This document shows, piece after piece, positions 24,722-32,564 of a stretch of 43,860 nucleotides of DNA (the stretch's first letter is position 1; every line of letters begins with the position of its first letter). The notes beneath the pieces are model-generated. The model was not told the origin of the DNA. It searched no databases and was given only the letters and a program-made list of their open reading frames with translations. Source of the stretch: a bacterium (lineage in GTDB: Bacteria; Cyanobacteriota; Vampirovibrionia; Gastranaerophilales; Gastranaerophilaceae); assembly GCA_017403285.1 (NCBI GenBank), contig JAFQOI010000013.1, forward strand, positions 1-43,860. Reading direction: 5' to 3'. Position numbers and translations under genes: made by a program.

Positions 24722-25093
24722 ATGACAAAGCGTGAAATGATGGAAATGGTAGCTGCTGGTAAGATGAACGAGGAAATTCAGGAAATGGCGCAGAAAATTC
24801 TTGAAGCAATGAATGCTGATAAAGAAAAGCGTGCTGCTAAACAGGCGGAAAAGGCTGATAGTGTTTATGCTCCTTTCATTGAAAAATTTGTTAGCGCGCT
24901 GACTGCTGAGCCGAAAACTGCGACTGATATTCTTCCTGCGTTTGAAGGAGATATTGCGCCGAGTGGTAAGCCTGTGAGTGTTCAGTTCTTGACTTCTATC
25001 GGTGGTAAGGCTTTTAATCAGGGCCTGTGCCATAAGGTAGATGTAAAGGTTAAAGGTAAAGGTACTCAGAAGGGCTATATCGTAGTTGAATAA
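24722..25093 (+). CDS. Early DNA-binding-type protein, paralogue of 18376-18732
   Basis: 123 residues from ATG 24722 (a TTG start at 24686 lies inside the conserved leader and is rejected). MTKREMMEMVAAGKMNEEIQ matches the N-terminus of the 18376 protein, and the KGTQKGYIVVE end matches its C-terminus; the middle differs. Tandem promoters and the shared leader suggest common control. A GAGAGC...GCTCTC terminator with T8 follows. It is the last rightward gene before the convergent gap. Role unknown. Confidence 0.62.
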   Translation: MTKREMMEMVAAGKMNEEIQEMAQKILEAMNADKEKRAAKQAEKADSVYAPFIEKFVSALTAEPKTATDILPAFEGDIAPSGKPVSVQFLTSIGGKAFNQGLCHKVDVKVKGKGTQKGYIVVE

Positions 25094-25100
25094 GTAAGAA

Positions 25101-25127
25101 AAGAGAGCGTAAGCTCTCTTTTTTTTT
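25101..25127 (+). terminator. Terminator ending the rightward region
   Basis: AAGAGAGCGTAAGCTCTCTT stem-loop followed by TTTTTT. Confidence 0.78.
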
Positions 25128-25180
25128 TATGGTTTTTTAAAATTTGAAATAGGTCGAAATTTGCGCAGGAACAAATCCAT

Positions 25181-25235
25181 TACTTTAAACATTAATCTAC
25201 TACTTTAAACATTAATCCATTACTTTAAACATTAA
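25181..25235. repeat. Three tandem 20-bp direct repeats
   Basis: Unit TACTTTAAACATTAATCYAY at 25181, 25201 and 25221 (the last truncated). They lie just after the rightward terminator in a gap with no genes. Confidence 0.8.
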
Positions 25236-25897
25236 ATTGTTGTTGTTAAAAGTTTTGCTAACTTTTTAGAGTTTTTTTATTTTTTTTCGCTAATGAAATT
25301 GGCTTTGGAGATAGCCTAAGTGCAGCTCCGTCACCGACGCCACTGCCATGTGTTTTGAGCTTTTCAAATAACTAATACGTTTCTACTTATACGTTCCGCG
25401 CATACGACCTGCGCACTCCATCCTACGCCCCACGTACTTAACTACGTGCCCGCCCTTTACCCACAAGCTTTTTGCTTTTGAGCCGCGCAGCGGCGAACTC
25501 GTCTGCGCCCTTATTATACGTTTAACTTATACGTTTAATGTACCTGCCGCGCCCTTCTACGTAATTCTTTATGGTCCAAACTAAGCCCTCCCTTATTATA
25601 CGTAATACGTATAAGTATATATTATATATATTACGTATACGTAATATATATACGTAATACGTTCTTTTTCTTTAAGTATCTTTTTCTTAAAATCTCTCCA
25701 ATTTTTTCAGAAAATTTCCATCTCCAAAATTTACAAAATTTTTTCCCAAAAATTTCTTACTTACTCAGCGCGACTCCAAAATTTTTCAGAAAAAATTTTC
25801 CCAAAAAAATAGGAGAAGCCAAAACTTCTCCCAAATTTTCCCCAAAATATTTATCTTTTTTCTCCACTATCTAAAAATTCATTCATCTTTTTATAAC
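25236..25897. other. Gene-free convergent gap with TACGT-rich palindromic tract
   Basis: No credible ORF. The first part (25300-25520) is unusually GC-rich for this genome. From 25365 on, TATACGT/TACGTA motifs recur, ending in a dense tract at 25595-25671. The last 200 bases are T-rich. Rightward and leftward transcription converge here, so replication or termination functions are possible. Confidence 0.5.
25623..25652. repeat. 30-bp perfect palindrome
   Basis: Centred between 25637 and 25638 (arm sequence TACGTAATATATATA), embedded in further ACGTA repeats. Confidence 0.8.
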
Positions 25898-26191
25898 TTA
25901 CCATCCTATCTGAACTTCAGTAATCATTCCATCTCCATTTTTTACAAAAGAAACATCATAACCATTTTGTATAAGAAGCTTTGAGATTTTTGAAATAGCT
26001 GTTGCCCACTCTTCTAGTGAATAATTAACTATAGTATTTACACTATAGTTATAATAAAAACTAAAATACCCATCACTCGCACTCAGCTCAATTCTTTTTT
26101 CTATAAAACTTTTTATTTTCTCAAAAATCTCCCTATCTCTTTTCTCTTTTGCTTCCCTTGCAATTTCTCTCGCTTTCGGCGCCGTAAGCAT
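25898..26191 (-). CDS. Small phage protein with helical N-terminus
   Basis: 97 residues. N-terminus AREIAREAKEKRDREIFEKI is a charged helix; the C-terminal part ends with the strand MITEVQIGW. This type (helix with ARE-x-A repeat followed by a small alpha/beta domain) is common in clostridial phages; function unknown. First leftward gene after the convergent gap, so last in its operon. Confidence 0.6.
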   Translation of the reverse strand: MLTAPKAREIAREAKEKRDREIFEKIKSFIEKRIELSASDGYFSFYYNYSVNTIVNYSLEEWATAISKISKLLIQNGYDVSFVKNGDGMITEVQIGW

Positions 26192-26208
26192 AAATTTCTA
26201 CCATCCTT

Positions 26209-26712
26209 TTAATCATAAATACCTTTCTTAATAGGTATAGCATCATATTTTGTTCCATCTTTCTTTATCGGAACACAACTATCACAATAAGGTCTAATCC
26301 AATCAGTCGTTTGCCACTTAGCTGGCGCGCCGCACTCGCAGCATATCAAACGCGACTTCTTCGAACAATCCTCAATTATATTATAAATCTCATCATTCAT
26401 CCCATCAGCATACATCCTAAGTTCCCCAAACTTTTCCTTTATCTGAACAAACTTAAACTTATCATCAACCTCATTGTAAGAATAATCCAAAACATTCTGA
26501 ATCTTCTCACACATTTCCAGAAAAATTTTCCTCCAACCTGGCTCAACATCATCAAACCAAGTCGATTCATAATCATAATCCTTAATCTCATTTCCATACC
26601 AATCAGTAGGAATTAGAAAAAAATATCTAAAACAAAGCGCACGATTAAAATTCTTTGAACCATAAGGTTTGTTTCCCAGGTCAGCAAGCCAATCTTTAAA
26701 TTCAATCAGCAT
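26209..26712 (-). CDS. Zinc-ribbon protein of unknown function
   Basis: 167 residues from ATG 26712, with GAGG seven bases upstream; the longer frame to 26757 lies in the preceding gene. C-terminal CCECGAPAKWQTTDWIRPYC-DSC gives a zinc ribbon at about residues 128-152; the middle contains VQIKEKFGELRMYADG. Related proteins with a final zinc ribbon are frequent in large phages. Tightly packed between neighbours (1-base gap upstream). Confidence 0.62.
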   Translation of the reverse strand: MLIEFKDWLADLGNKPYGSKNFNRALCFRYFFLIPTDWYGNEIKDYDYESTWFDDVEPGWRKIFLEMCEKIQNVLDYSYNEVDDKFKFVQIKEKFGELRMYADGMNDEIYNIIEDCSKKSRLICCECGAPAKWQTTDWIRPYCDSCVPIKKDGTKYDAIPIKKGIYD

Positions 26713-26713
26713 T

Positions 26714-26977
26714 TCATTCCTCACTTTCTTCTTCAAATTCATCTTCGTTTTCTTCAAAAGATAAGTCCATCAAAAGTTTTGAATATGTTTCCTTAGACAC
26801 CAAACCAAAAACATCTTGAATATAAGTTACCTCATTCCATTCAATATCATTCACAAGTTGATAAATACCCAAATCCATCGCGTGCCCTTCAACAGTTTCC
26901 TGAATTTCATCATCCGAACAATCATCAGGAACATTAATTATATCAAGAATCGTATAAGATACCTGAATTTCTCTCAT
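26714..26977 (-). CDS. Small acidic protein
   Basis: 87 residues, ATG 26977 sharing ATGA with the upstream stop and preceded by AAAAGGAG. N-terminus YTILDIINVPDDCSDDEIQE then an acidic C-terminal run. The pattern (strand, then DEIQE-type helix) recurs in small phage proteins. Unknown function. Confidence 0.58.
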   Translation of the reverse strand: MREIQVSYTILDIINVPDDCSDDEIQETVEGHAMDLGIYQLVNDIEWNEVTYIQDVFGLVSKETYSKLLMDLSFEENEDEFEEESEE

Positions 26978-27141
26978 TTTAATTCTCCTTTTAATTCACC
27001 CATCGCGCACTGTGTAAGCTCAACACCAAATTTATCATAAATTGTATCAAGATAAAAACTGTCTCCTTTAACAAAATTTGTATCCCCATCATACGGCGCG
27101 AGTCCATAAAATTTTCGCAAACACATTTTTACCTGTTCCAT
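26974..27141 (-). CDS. Small protein
   Basis: 55 residues from ATG 27141, six bases after AGGAG; the longer start at 27171 overlaps the upstream gene and lacks a site. LRKFYGLAPYDGDTNFVKGD ... ELTQCAMGELKGELK. Unknown. Confidence 0.52.
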   Translation of the reverse strand: MEQVKMCLRKFYGLAPYDGDTNFVKGDSFYLDTIYDKFGVELTQCAMGELKGELK

Positions 27142-27154
27142 TCTAATTCTCCTT

Positions 27155-27370
27155 TCACAAAATAACTTCAACTGCTTCTACATGGCCTACATCGCTAATC
27201 ATATCTTCAAAATCGAATTCTTCTTTTATACTACACTTTATTTCACCAGTATCAGTTTCATAATATTCACTATTAACATATAACTCCCAAAGCTGTTCTT
27301 TTGCTTTTTCCTTGGTCGCATAGAGAGCTATATCACCAGTTTCAATATCATAAAGCTTATAAACAAACAT
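27155..27370 (-). CDS. Small protein, first gene of a leftward unit
   Basis: 71 residues from ATG 27370 (AAAGGAAG site); the start at 27430 would include the promoter and is rejected. MFVYKLYDIETGDIALYATK is a strand-turn-strand followed by helix, ending with a DVGHVEAVEVIL strand. Unknown function. Confidence 0.58.
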   Translation of the reverse strand: MFVYKLYDIETGDIALYATKEKAKEQLWELYVNSEYYETDTGEIKCSIKEEFDFEDMISDVGHVEAVEVIL

Positions 27371-27401
27371 TTTATTTCTTCCTTTCCTACTTTCTATAAT
27401 A

Positions 27402-27430
27402 ATTATATCATAATTTTCTAAAAAAATCAA
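27402..27430 (-). promoter_or_regulatory. Leftward promoter
   Basis: TTGATT (27425-27430), 17-base spacer, TATAAT (27402-27407), immediately after the terminator of the upstream gene. Confidence 0.7.
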
Positions 27431-27443
27431 ATTAAAATTAAAA

Positions 27444-27468
27444 AAGAAGAGGATTTAATCCTCTTCTT
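27444..27468 (-). terminator. Terminator with stop codon in its loop
   Basis: AAGAAGAGGAT / ATCCTCTTCTT, 11-bp stem; the TAA of the gene at 27455 forms the 3-base loop; T-run follows. Confidence 0.8.
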
Positions 27469-27760
27469 TATCCTCTTCCTTAACTAAGAAAAACTCATTT
27501 AAAATCGCAACTAAAGAATTTATATCAACAGCATAAATCTTTTCTCCATCCGAATCTATCATATAAGGTCGTGTGCCTTCAATATATTCACTTACAAAAT
27601 CCGCGCCATACTCTCCCCAAATATTATAAATCTTATCCCAAATTAGAGTAAGTAATTGAATTCCATTATAATCCCATTCTGGACCAAGATAAATCGCAAG
27701 TCCGTCATGCCATTTTACATCATTACAAAAAGCTTTTAACACATCATATGTAAGTTCCAT
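27455..27760 (-). CDS. Acidic Trp-rich protein
   Basis: 101 residues. YDVLKAFCNDVKWHDGLAIY then LLTLIWDKIYNIWGEYGADF, ending EEDKEED. Helical; no recognised motif. The stop codon is inside the terminator. Weak ribosome site (GGGGTGGAAC). Confidence 0.58.
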   Translation of the reverse strand: MELTYDVLKAFCNDVKWHDGLAIYLGPEWDYNGIQLLTLIWDKIYNIWGEYGADFVSEYIEGTRPYMIDSDGEKIYAVDINSLVAILNEFFLVKEEDKEED

Positions 27761-27770
27761 GTTCCACCCC

Positions 27771-27998
27771 TTAAAACTCTTTTTTTAAATTTTCATATTG
27801 TTCTTCACTAATTGGCACTAAAGTTAGTTCCATTCCAAATACTTCAAACATTATTAATTCATTGCCATACCAGTCTTCTAAAAATCTTACTGCTTCAGTA
27901 AAATCGCTAGCATTAATAGTATGACAAACGATTTTATGATTTTTAATTACTTCATCCCAAATCTCACATTTAAAAATATAGGTAAAAAGTTCTTTCAT
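27771..27998 (-). CDS. Small protein
   Basis: 75 residues, alpha/beta, WDEVIKNHKIVCHTINASDF then AVRFLEDWYGNELIMFEVFG. Not recognised. The start overlaps the alternative reading frames at the end of the preceding small gene. Confidence 0.56.
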   Translation of the reverse strand: MKELFTYIFKCEIWDEVIKNHKIVCHTINASDFTEAVRFLEDWYGNELIMFEVFGMELTLVPISEEQYENLKKEF

Positions 27999-28026
27999 AT
28001 CTTATTCCTCTCCAACTAAATCCCAT

Positions 28027-28182
28027 CTACGATAATCTAAATGTGGGATTGTGCCATTTTAATACCCAAATATCACTATCTTCATAATATAAATTAAAAT
28101 CATCATAACCCAATTGCTTAAGAGGAAGAATTAAAGCTAATATATCCTCAAACTTTCCAGCAACTTGATAAATATTACCCAT
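28027..28182 (-). CDS. Small protein with TAG stop or frameshift at its end
   Basis: 51 residues from ATG 28182 (GGAGG site in the end of the upstream gene) to TAG at 28027-28029. MGNIYQVAGKFEDILALILP ... NLYYEDSDIWVLKWHNPTFR. Just before the stop the +1 frame continues as PHLDYRRWDLVGEE to a TAA next to the following gene, which looks like a natural protein end. So the gene may have a recent frameshift, or TAG may be read through; both are unproven. Confidence 0.45.
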   Translation of the reverse strand: MGNIYQVAGKFEDILALILPLKQLGYDDFNLYYEDSDIWVLKWHNPTFRLS

Positions 28183-28456
28183 TCAAACCTCCAAAATCAT
28201 TTAACAAATTAAACAATTCATTACAAATTAAAAAACGCTTATCTTTTTCGGTAAAAAATTTTGCCTGTTCTGGCGTTTTTTCATTTGCCATAATAATTAA
28301 TTCATTAATTTGTTTTTCGTATTCTTCAATATAATCACTTTCTACCCATTCATCTTTTATAATTTTTTCACAATAATCTTTAAAACACATTCCTTTTGGA
28401 GTTATTTTATATTTGCGCAGTTTTCTTTTTTCTATCCAAGCTTTGAATTTACTCAT
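28175..28456 (-). CDS. Small helical protein
   Basis: 93 residues from ATG 28456 after GGGGGAAAG. Basic N-terminus (KFKAWIEKRKLRKYKITPKG), then EEYEKQINELIIMANEKTPE. The C-terminus overlaps the next start. Unknown. Confidence 0.58.
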   Translation of the reverse strand: MSKFKAWIEKRKLRKYKITPKGMCFKDYCEKIIKDEWVESDYIEEYEKQINELIIMANEKTPEQAKFFTEKDKRFLICNELFNLLNDFGGLNG

Positions 28457-28557
28457 TATTCTTTCCCCCAATCAGAATCCTCTTCATCATACCAATCATC
28501 ATAATCCCAACTAGAAAATTCATCACACTGCGCCGTAAGGATAAAATTATCTAACAT
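28456..28557 (-). CDS. Very small acidic protein
   Basis: 33 residues, MLDNFILTAQCDEFSSWDYD, ending DDWYDEEDSDWGKE. It has GAAAGGAAG before the ATG, a promoter upstream, and TAATG coupling to the next gene, so it is probably translated despite its size. Confidence 0.5.
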   Translation of the reverse strand: MLDNFILTAQCDEFSSWDYDDWYDEEDSDWGKE

Positions 28558-28585
28558 TAGAACACTTCCTTTCTTTTCTATATAT

Positions 28586-28614
28586 AATATAACAAAAATT
28601 TAAAGAAAAATCAA
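28586..28614 (-). promoter_or_regulatory. Leftward promoter
   Basis: TTGATT (28609-28614), 17-base spacer, TATATT (28586-28591). Confidence 0.66.
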
Positions 28615-28655
28615 ATTAAAATATGCTTATAGCTTTACACAGAGGGCGCGACTGC

Positions 28656-29786
28656 TTAAGATTTATTCCAAATAGTGCGCACAATTTGTTCTACTTCTTT
28701 ACTCATTAACCACTCACTCACACTTAATTCTTCATTATCCAGCTTTGAAAACAAAAAACTCTTAATTCCCGATGGAAAATCATATATTTTTTTAGCAAAT
28801 TCTTTACGCGATTTACTATAACATTTATTTTCTTCCCAGGTCTTGTTCGCAAAATTATAAAAATCATCTAAATCCGCAAGAAATTGCTTTGAAATAAATC
28901 GCAAACTTTTTGAAGTATAAGCCAAATAATCATCTAACATATCTTCTTTCAACATTTTTATGAACCGGCGCCGAGTAAGTACTCCATTATTTAAAGCACG
29001 ATGATGAAGTAAATAATCCTCTGATTTAATCTTTATACGATTAAAATTTTTATCACATACTACAAATCCTTCATAATTAGTTAAAGTATTAACAAATTCT
29101 ACACACAGGTCTAAACTTTTTAATAAATAAGATTGAGGAATCTTAATCTCTTTATCATTCTCACAATCTAAATTATATTCATAAATATTAACCGTATCAA
29201 ATCTTTCTTTACCAGAATAATTATTTCTGTGTCCTAAATAATAAATTCGTGCTTCTGGATAATCAACAACTATTTTATTTTCTAGAGAAACCAACTCAAA
29301 CATTATCGTATCTTTAACACAAAAATATTGTCCCAATTCTTCCACACTTTTTCCCAAAACTTCTTCAAATAATTCTCCAAAAGTTTTATTAAGTTCTCCA
29401 ACTGAAACTTCGAAAGCATTAATACCACCGTTGGTACTTAATCTCCACTTTCCATCCCACCAAAGCTTCATCAAAGACCCATCAATTTTTTCCAATACCC
29501 GCGCAGATGACCAATCAATTTCACAAGCATTTTCTTCTCCATAATTAAAAAACTTTGAAAAAGGACGACATACATATTCTGCGCCAGCATCATGAGTTTT
29601 AACAATCACTCCACGAGCTTCTTGAACAATAGGCAGACTCATATCAGATTCATACTGATTATACTTAAACAAAAAATAATTATTCTTCTCTTTAATCTTC
29701 AAACAATATGGCGCACTTTCAAGTTCCTTCATCCAATCTCTATTTTCTTTAATTGCTTTGTTAATAAAATTTAATAGATAATTCAT
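28656..29786 (-). CDS. RNA ligase, T4 Rnl1 type
   Basis: 376 residues, the size of T4 RNA ligase 1. Nucleotidyltransferase motifs are in order: K100 in EKIDGSL (motif I, adenylated lysine), IMFELVS (motif III-like), YEGFVV (motif IV) and RIKIKSEDYL (motif V). EARGVIV upstream of motif I is also typical. The enzyme joins 5'-phosphate and 3'-OH RNA ends, for example cleaved tRNA anticodon loops. It has its own promoter and an AGGAG site. With the kinase-HD and nucleotidyltransferase genes at 32756-34504 it forms an RNA repair set. Confidence 0.85.
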   Translation of the reverse strand: MNYLLNFINKAIKENRDWMKELESAPYCLKIKEKNNYFLFKYNQYESDMSLPIVQEARGVIVKTHDAGAEYVCRPFSKFFNYGEENACEIDWSSARVLEKIDGSLMKLWWDGKWRLSTNGGINAFEVSVGELNKTFGELFEEVLGKSVEELGQYFCVKDTIMFELVSLENKIVVDYPEARIYYLGHRNNYSGKERFDTVNIYEYNLDCENDKEIKIPQSYLLKSLDLCVEFVNTLTNYEGFVVCDKNFNRIKIKSEDYLLHHRALNNGVLTRRRFIKMLKEDMLDDYLAYTSKSLRFISKQFLADLDDFYNFANKTWEENKCYSKSRKEFAKKIYDFPSGIKSFLFSKLDNEELSVSEWLMSKEVEQIVRTIWNKS

Positions 29787-29815
29787 AAGAACACTCCTAT
29801 TTTTTTCTATAATTT

Positions 29816-29844
29816 ATTATAACATAAATTTTAAAAAAAGTCAA
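29816..29844 (-). promoter_or_regulatory. Leftward promoter of RNA ligase
   Basis: TTGACT (29839-29844), 17-base spacer, TATAAT (29816-29821). Confidence 0.72.
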
Positions 29845-29877
29845 ATAAAAAACACTCAACGCATAAGGCGCCGAGTG
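29845..29877 (-). terminator. Terminator after cell-wall hydrolase
   Basis: GCACTCGGCGC...GCGTTGAGTG hairpin followed by TTTTTT; the T-run runs directly into the TTGACT box of the next promoter. Confidence 0.75.
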
Positions 29878-29889
29878 CTTAAAACTTAT

Positions 29890-30591
29890 TTATGGCTTTG
29901 AAAAATAATGACCATCAACTTCACATACTGGAGTTCCAAAATTGTGATACCTATTCATTCTAAAATAACAAATTTCTGCTACTCTTCCACCATTCTCAAC
30001 ATAATCAATTACATCATATTGAGTTTGGGTTGGTTTTGCGCTATCCACTCGTGGGGCTACTGAGAAAGTTCCTTTATCATGAGCCATATTCCATATTGAC
30101 CTTCCACTATAATCACGCAAATTAAGTATAGCACTACAGGTATATACTTGACCCTCCCAAGTCATTCCTCCTGCTTCTCGATAAAGAAGTTTTGCTAAAA
30201 TTTCTCGTTCCGTTGTTTTTTTTGGTGTTTGTATAGTTGTTATATTTTTAGTAGTATTAGAAGCTTTTCTTAATTCTTCAGTTTTTTTTTGCTGTTCTGC
30301 TTCTTTATCTTGATATTCTTTTAATTTGACATTTATTTCATTAATCTTTTTTTCTAATTCAGATTGAACAGTTTTTAATTGTGAAACTTCTACTTCAAGA
30401 TTCTCATTTTCTAAAACAAATTGTTTATTTTGTTGTTTTAGTAAATCATTTTCTTGAGTAATAGTATTTAAAGTTTCCTGTAAATTTGTACATTCATTTC
30501 TAAAAGAAATAGCACGAAATGTTTGAAATAAAAGCATAATAATTAACAAAAATGAAATACAATATTGTATTATTTGTCTTTTTTTATCCAT
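29890..30591 (-). CDS. Membrane-anchored SleB-type cell wall hydrolase
   Basis: 233 residues. An N-terminal transmembrane segment (about 9-27) is followed by a coiled coil (about 35-100) and a C-terminal SleB/Hydrolase_2 domain: EREILAKLLYREAGGMTWEG with the catalytic Glu, then NLRDYSGRSIWNM and a final CEVDGHYFSKP. This fold cleaves peptidoglycan glycan strands. The anchor and coiled coil would hold the enzyme outside the membrane, so it could act in lysis or in exclusion at the wall. Start ATG 30591 after AGGAGG. Confidence 0.75.
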   Translation of the reverse strand: MDKKRQIIQYCISFLLIIMLLFQTFRAISFRNECTNLQETLNTITQENDLLKQQNKQFVLENENLEVEVSQLKTVQSELEKKINEINVKLKEYQDKEAEQQKKTEELRKASNTTKNITTIQTPKKTTEREILAKLLYREAGGMTWEGQVYTCSAILNLRDYSGRSIWNMAHDKGTFSVAPRVDSAKPTQTQYDVIDYVENGGRVAEICYFRMNRYHNFGTPVCEVDGHYFSKP

Positions 30592-30594
30592 AAA

Positions 30595-30849
30595 TCACCC
30601 TCCTATGATTTCTCCAGAAAGATTAATCCAATCAAATTCAGTAAAATTAAGGTCTAGCCAATCAATATTTCTTAGCTCTTCAATTTTACTTACTCCGCCA
30701 CAACAACCACAAATTACATAATCTTGATATGCGATTCCACCTAAAAAAGGACGATCTTCTTCTGTTTCACCTTTAGCAAATTCATAATCATAATCAAGAA
30801 ATTTCACTTGGGTAGGAACATTAAAATATTTAGGAATATGTTGATTCAT
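30595..30849 (-). CDS. Small acidic protein with CxCC
   Basis: 84 residues from ATG 30849 after GGAGG; the longer frame to 30888 is rejected. Contains VICGCCGGVSKIEEL, possibly a half zinc site, and acidic/aromatic segments WLDLNFTEFDWINLSGE. Four bases separate it from the hydrolase start. Unknown. Confidence 0.58.
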   Translation of the reverse strand: MNQHIPKYFNVPTQVKFLDYDYEFAKGETEEDRPFLGGIAYQDYVICGCCGGVSKIEELRNIDWLDLNFTEFDWINLSGEIIGG

Positions 30850-30862
30850 TTTTATCCTCCTT

Positions 30863-31072
30863 TCAATAATAACAACCACAATATTCACATTGCTCTTTAT
30901 ATGGATTCACTGGCGCGCCGCAATGAACACAATGAGTGGCAGTTGTCTTTTTATTCTTTTTGACTAATTCCCCTGTAATAGGTTTCGCACCAAAATTCTC
31001 TATAATTCTAAACTTACTTTCCAAATGAGTTACATTTTCTTTCTCCCACTCAAAATATTCATCAAAAATCAT
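30863..31072 (-). CDS. Small zinc-ribbon protein
   Basis: 69 residues; C-terminus CVHCGAPVNPYKEQCEYCGC is a classic zinc ribbon; the N-terminus is acidic. First gene of the unit that also holds the hydrolase. Unknown function, possibly nucleic acid binding. Confidence 0.62.
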   Translation of the reverse strand: MIFDEYFEWEKENVTHLESKFRIIENFGAKPITGELVKKNKKTTATHCVHCGAPVNPYKEQCEYCGCYY

Positions 31073-31103
31073 TTTAATTTTCCTTTCTATCTTTTCTATA
31101 AAT

Positions 31104-31132
31104 ATTATATCATAAAATTAAAAAAGAGTCAA
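31104..31132 (-). promoter_or_regulatory. Leftward promoter overlapping a terminator
   Basis: TTGACT (31127-31132), 17-base spacer, TATAAT (31104-31109). The TTGACT box is also the 3' arm of the terminator at 31123-31146. Confidence 0.7.
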
Positions 31133-31146
31133 TTTTCTGACTCTTT
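31123..31146 (-). terminator. Terminator overlapping promoter
   Basis: AAAGAGTCA / TGACTCTTT stem followed by TTTAATTTT on the minus strand. Confidence 0.72.
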
Positions 31147-31173
31147 GATAATCCTCAAACATTCAATTAAAAA

Positions 31174-31362
31174 TTATTTTATTTCTTCTTTAGAGCATAA
31201 TAATTCTACATAATATGTTTCTCTACCCAGCAATGCTTTCCACATCGCGCGCAAGCGTCCATTTTTCTTTCCAAGATAATTAGAGGTAAATGAAAACCTA
31301 AAGTCTGTTCCAAGTTCTTCTCTATCTCATTTTTCCACTTCGAAATTAACTTTACAACATCT
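31174..31362 (-). pseudogene. Broken small Cys-rich protein gene (in-frame TGA, no start codon)
   Basis: One frame reads VECDCRCCKVNFEVEK, then TGA (31327-31329), then DREELGTDFRFSFTSNYLGK and KNGRLRAMWKALLGRETYYV to TAA at 31174. The two parts look like one protein: a Cys-rich start and a basic helix, a common small phage protein type. No ATG, GTG or TTG is at the expected place after AGAGG. It is either decayed or uses TGA as a sense codon; I favour decay. Confidence 0.42.
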
Positions 31363-31372
31363 ACAATCACAT

Positions 31373-31753
31373 TCAACCTCTACTGATTGGATTGAACTGT
31401 AACTCTTGAGTTTCTTTATCTTCATTTACATAAGCCTTCAATAAATAGTCATAAAAATCTTCAATTGAATTAACTTCAAACATCTTTCCCTTTACCGAAA
31501 AACATTCACTTGCTCTTTCTTTTCTTTTTCCAAATTCAGTTTCCCAACAAAAGAAATCAAAATCATCTTCTATATCACTATGCGCGCCATATATAGAAAA
31601 ATAATCAATTAAAGCTTCATAAATTTCAACAAAGCCATCATAAATTTTTCCACGACTTAGAGGTAATCCTAAAGTTTCTTCTACTATCTCAATACTTTTA
31701 ATTCCACTTTTAATACCATTCATCATCTTTACAAAAATTTTCTTTTCTATCAT
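31373..31753 (-). CDS. Protein of unknown function
   Basis: 126 residues from ATG 31753 (GGAG nine bases upstream), overlapping the upstream gene by 44 bases. An alternative start at 31726 would reduce the overlap but has no good site. Helical, acidic: SIEIVEETLGLPLSRGKIYD then EIYEALIDYFSIYGAHSDIE. Not recognised. Confidence 0.55.
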   Translation of the reverse strand: MIEKKIFVKMMNGIKSGIKSIEIVEETLGLPLSRGKIYDGFVEIYEALIDYFSIYGAHSDIEDDFDFFCWETEFGKRKERASECFSVKGKMFEVNSIEDFYDYLLKAYVNEDKETQELQFNPISRG

Positions 31754-32195
31754 TTTTCTTACTCCATTTCTTCATTATAACTTTTTCACCATTTATAGTA
31801 CTAAATTTATATCCGCGCCGACTAAGTATTCTATAATAAGTATCCCTGCGTCGTTTATCTAACCAAGTACAAAATATTACTATATTATTAAAATAGTCAA
31901 ATTCTTCAATACACTTCTTTTCCATAGCATCAAACATTTGTAATCCGATACTAATCGTTTTTAATGGATTTTCGCCTGTAATTGCTTTTGAATCCATATG
32001 CTTATCTATATGTTTTCTTTTATTATGAACAGAAAGCATTATACTAAACCATATGGTATCTTCATTATAATCCCATTGATACATTCTCATTTCTAGTGTT
32101 TGCCTATCAATTTTATGACGGCATCTGTAAAAACAATATTCATTTTTATTTTCTATTTCTTTTGTCCATTGAATATCAAAATCAATTAATCCCAT
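31710..32195 (-). CDS. Protein of unknown function
   Basis: 161 residues, MGLIDFDIQWTKEIENKNEY then YRCRHKIDRQTLEMRMYQWD, basic C-terminal part. It overlaps both neighbours (10 bases upstream, 44 downstream), a compact translational cluster. Unknown. Confidence 0.58.
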   Translation of the reverse strand: MGLIDFDIQWTKEIENKNEYCFYRCRHKIDRQTLEMRMYQWDYNEDTIWFSIMLSVHNKRKHIDKHMDSKAITGENPLKTISIGLQMFDAMEKKCIEEFDYFNNIVIFCTWLDKRRRDTYYRILSRRGYKFSTINGEKVIMKKWSKKNDRKENFCKDDEWY

Positions 32196-32548
32196 AATGA
32201 ATTAAATTCCTTTTGTAGCATTTCAAGACCTTTATTTAAATGTTCTTGTTGTAAATCATTTCTTTCGTCCCATTCTTTTAAGTCATATTGATATAAATCT
32301 TCATTGGCTAAGCGAAAATGTTCTATCATTTCATTTAAGTATTTTTCCCATTTCCAAGTTGGATTTTCTGCTTGTTCATCAAAATACTTAATTGGCGCGC
32401 CGTGTAAATTTTCTTTAAAATATGTTAAACTATCAATAAATAACTGAATATAAAATTGATCTAAATTAAAAGTATCAAAATCACTGAATCCACGAGTGAT
32501 TCTTTGTTTTGCCCACTTTAATTGACGTAAAAAATATTTAAATCTCAA
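32186..32548 (-). CDS. Conserved phage protein with ITRGFSD motif
   Basis: 120 residues. LRQLKWAKQRITRGFSDFDT then LDQFYIQLFIDSLTYFKENL is a helical protein type that recurs in phages of Bacillota, always with a basic ITRG turn followed by aspartates; function unknown to me. It contains GGCGCGCC in the HGAP codons. Confidence 0.6.
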   Translation of the reverse strand: MRFKYFLRQLKWAKQRITRGFSDFDTFNLDQFYIQLFIDSLTYFKENLHGAPIKYFDEQAENPTWKWEKYLNEMIEHFRLANEDLYQYDLKEWDERNDLQQEHLNKGLEMLQKEFNSLWD

Positions 32549-32564
32549 TATAAAACAATACCAT

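Noticed and set aside
25300-25520. GC-rich block as a coding gene or RNA gene
   Set aside because: Only very short ORFs and no recognisable RNA fold were found; kept as an unexplained non-coding tract.
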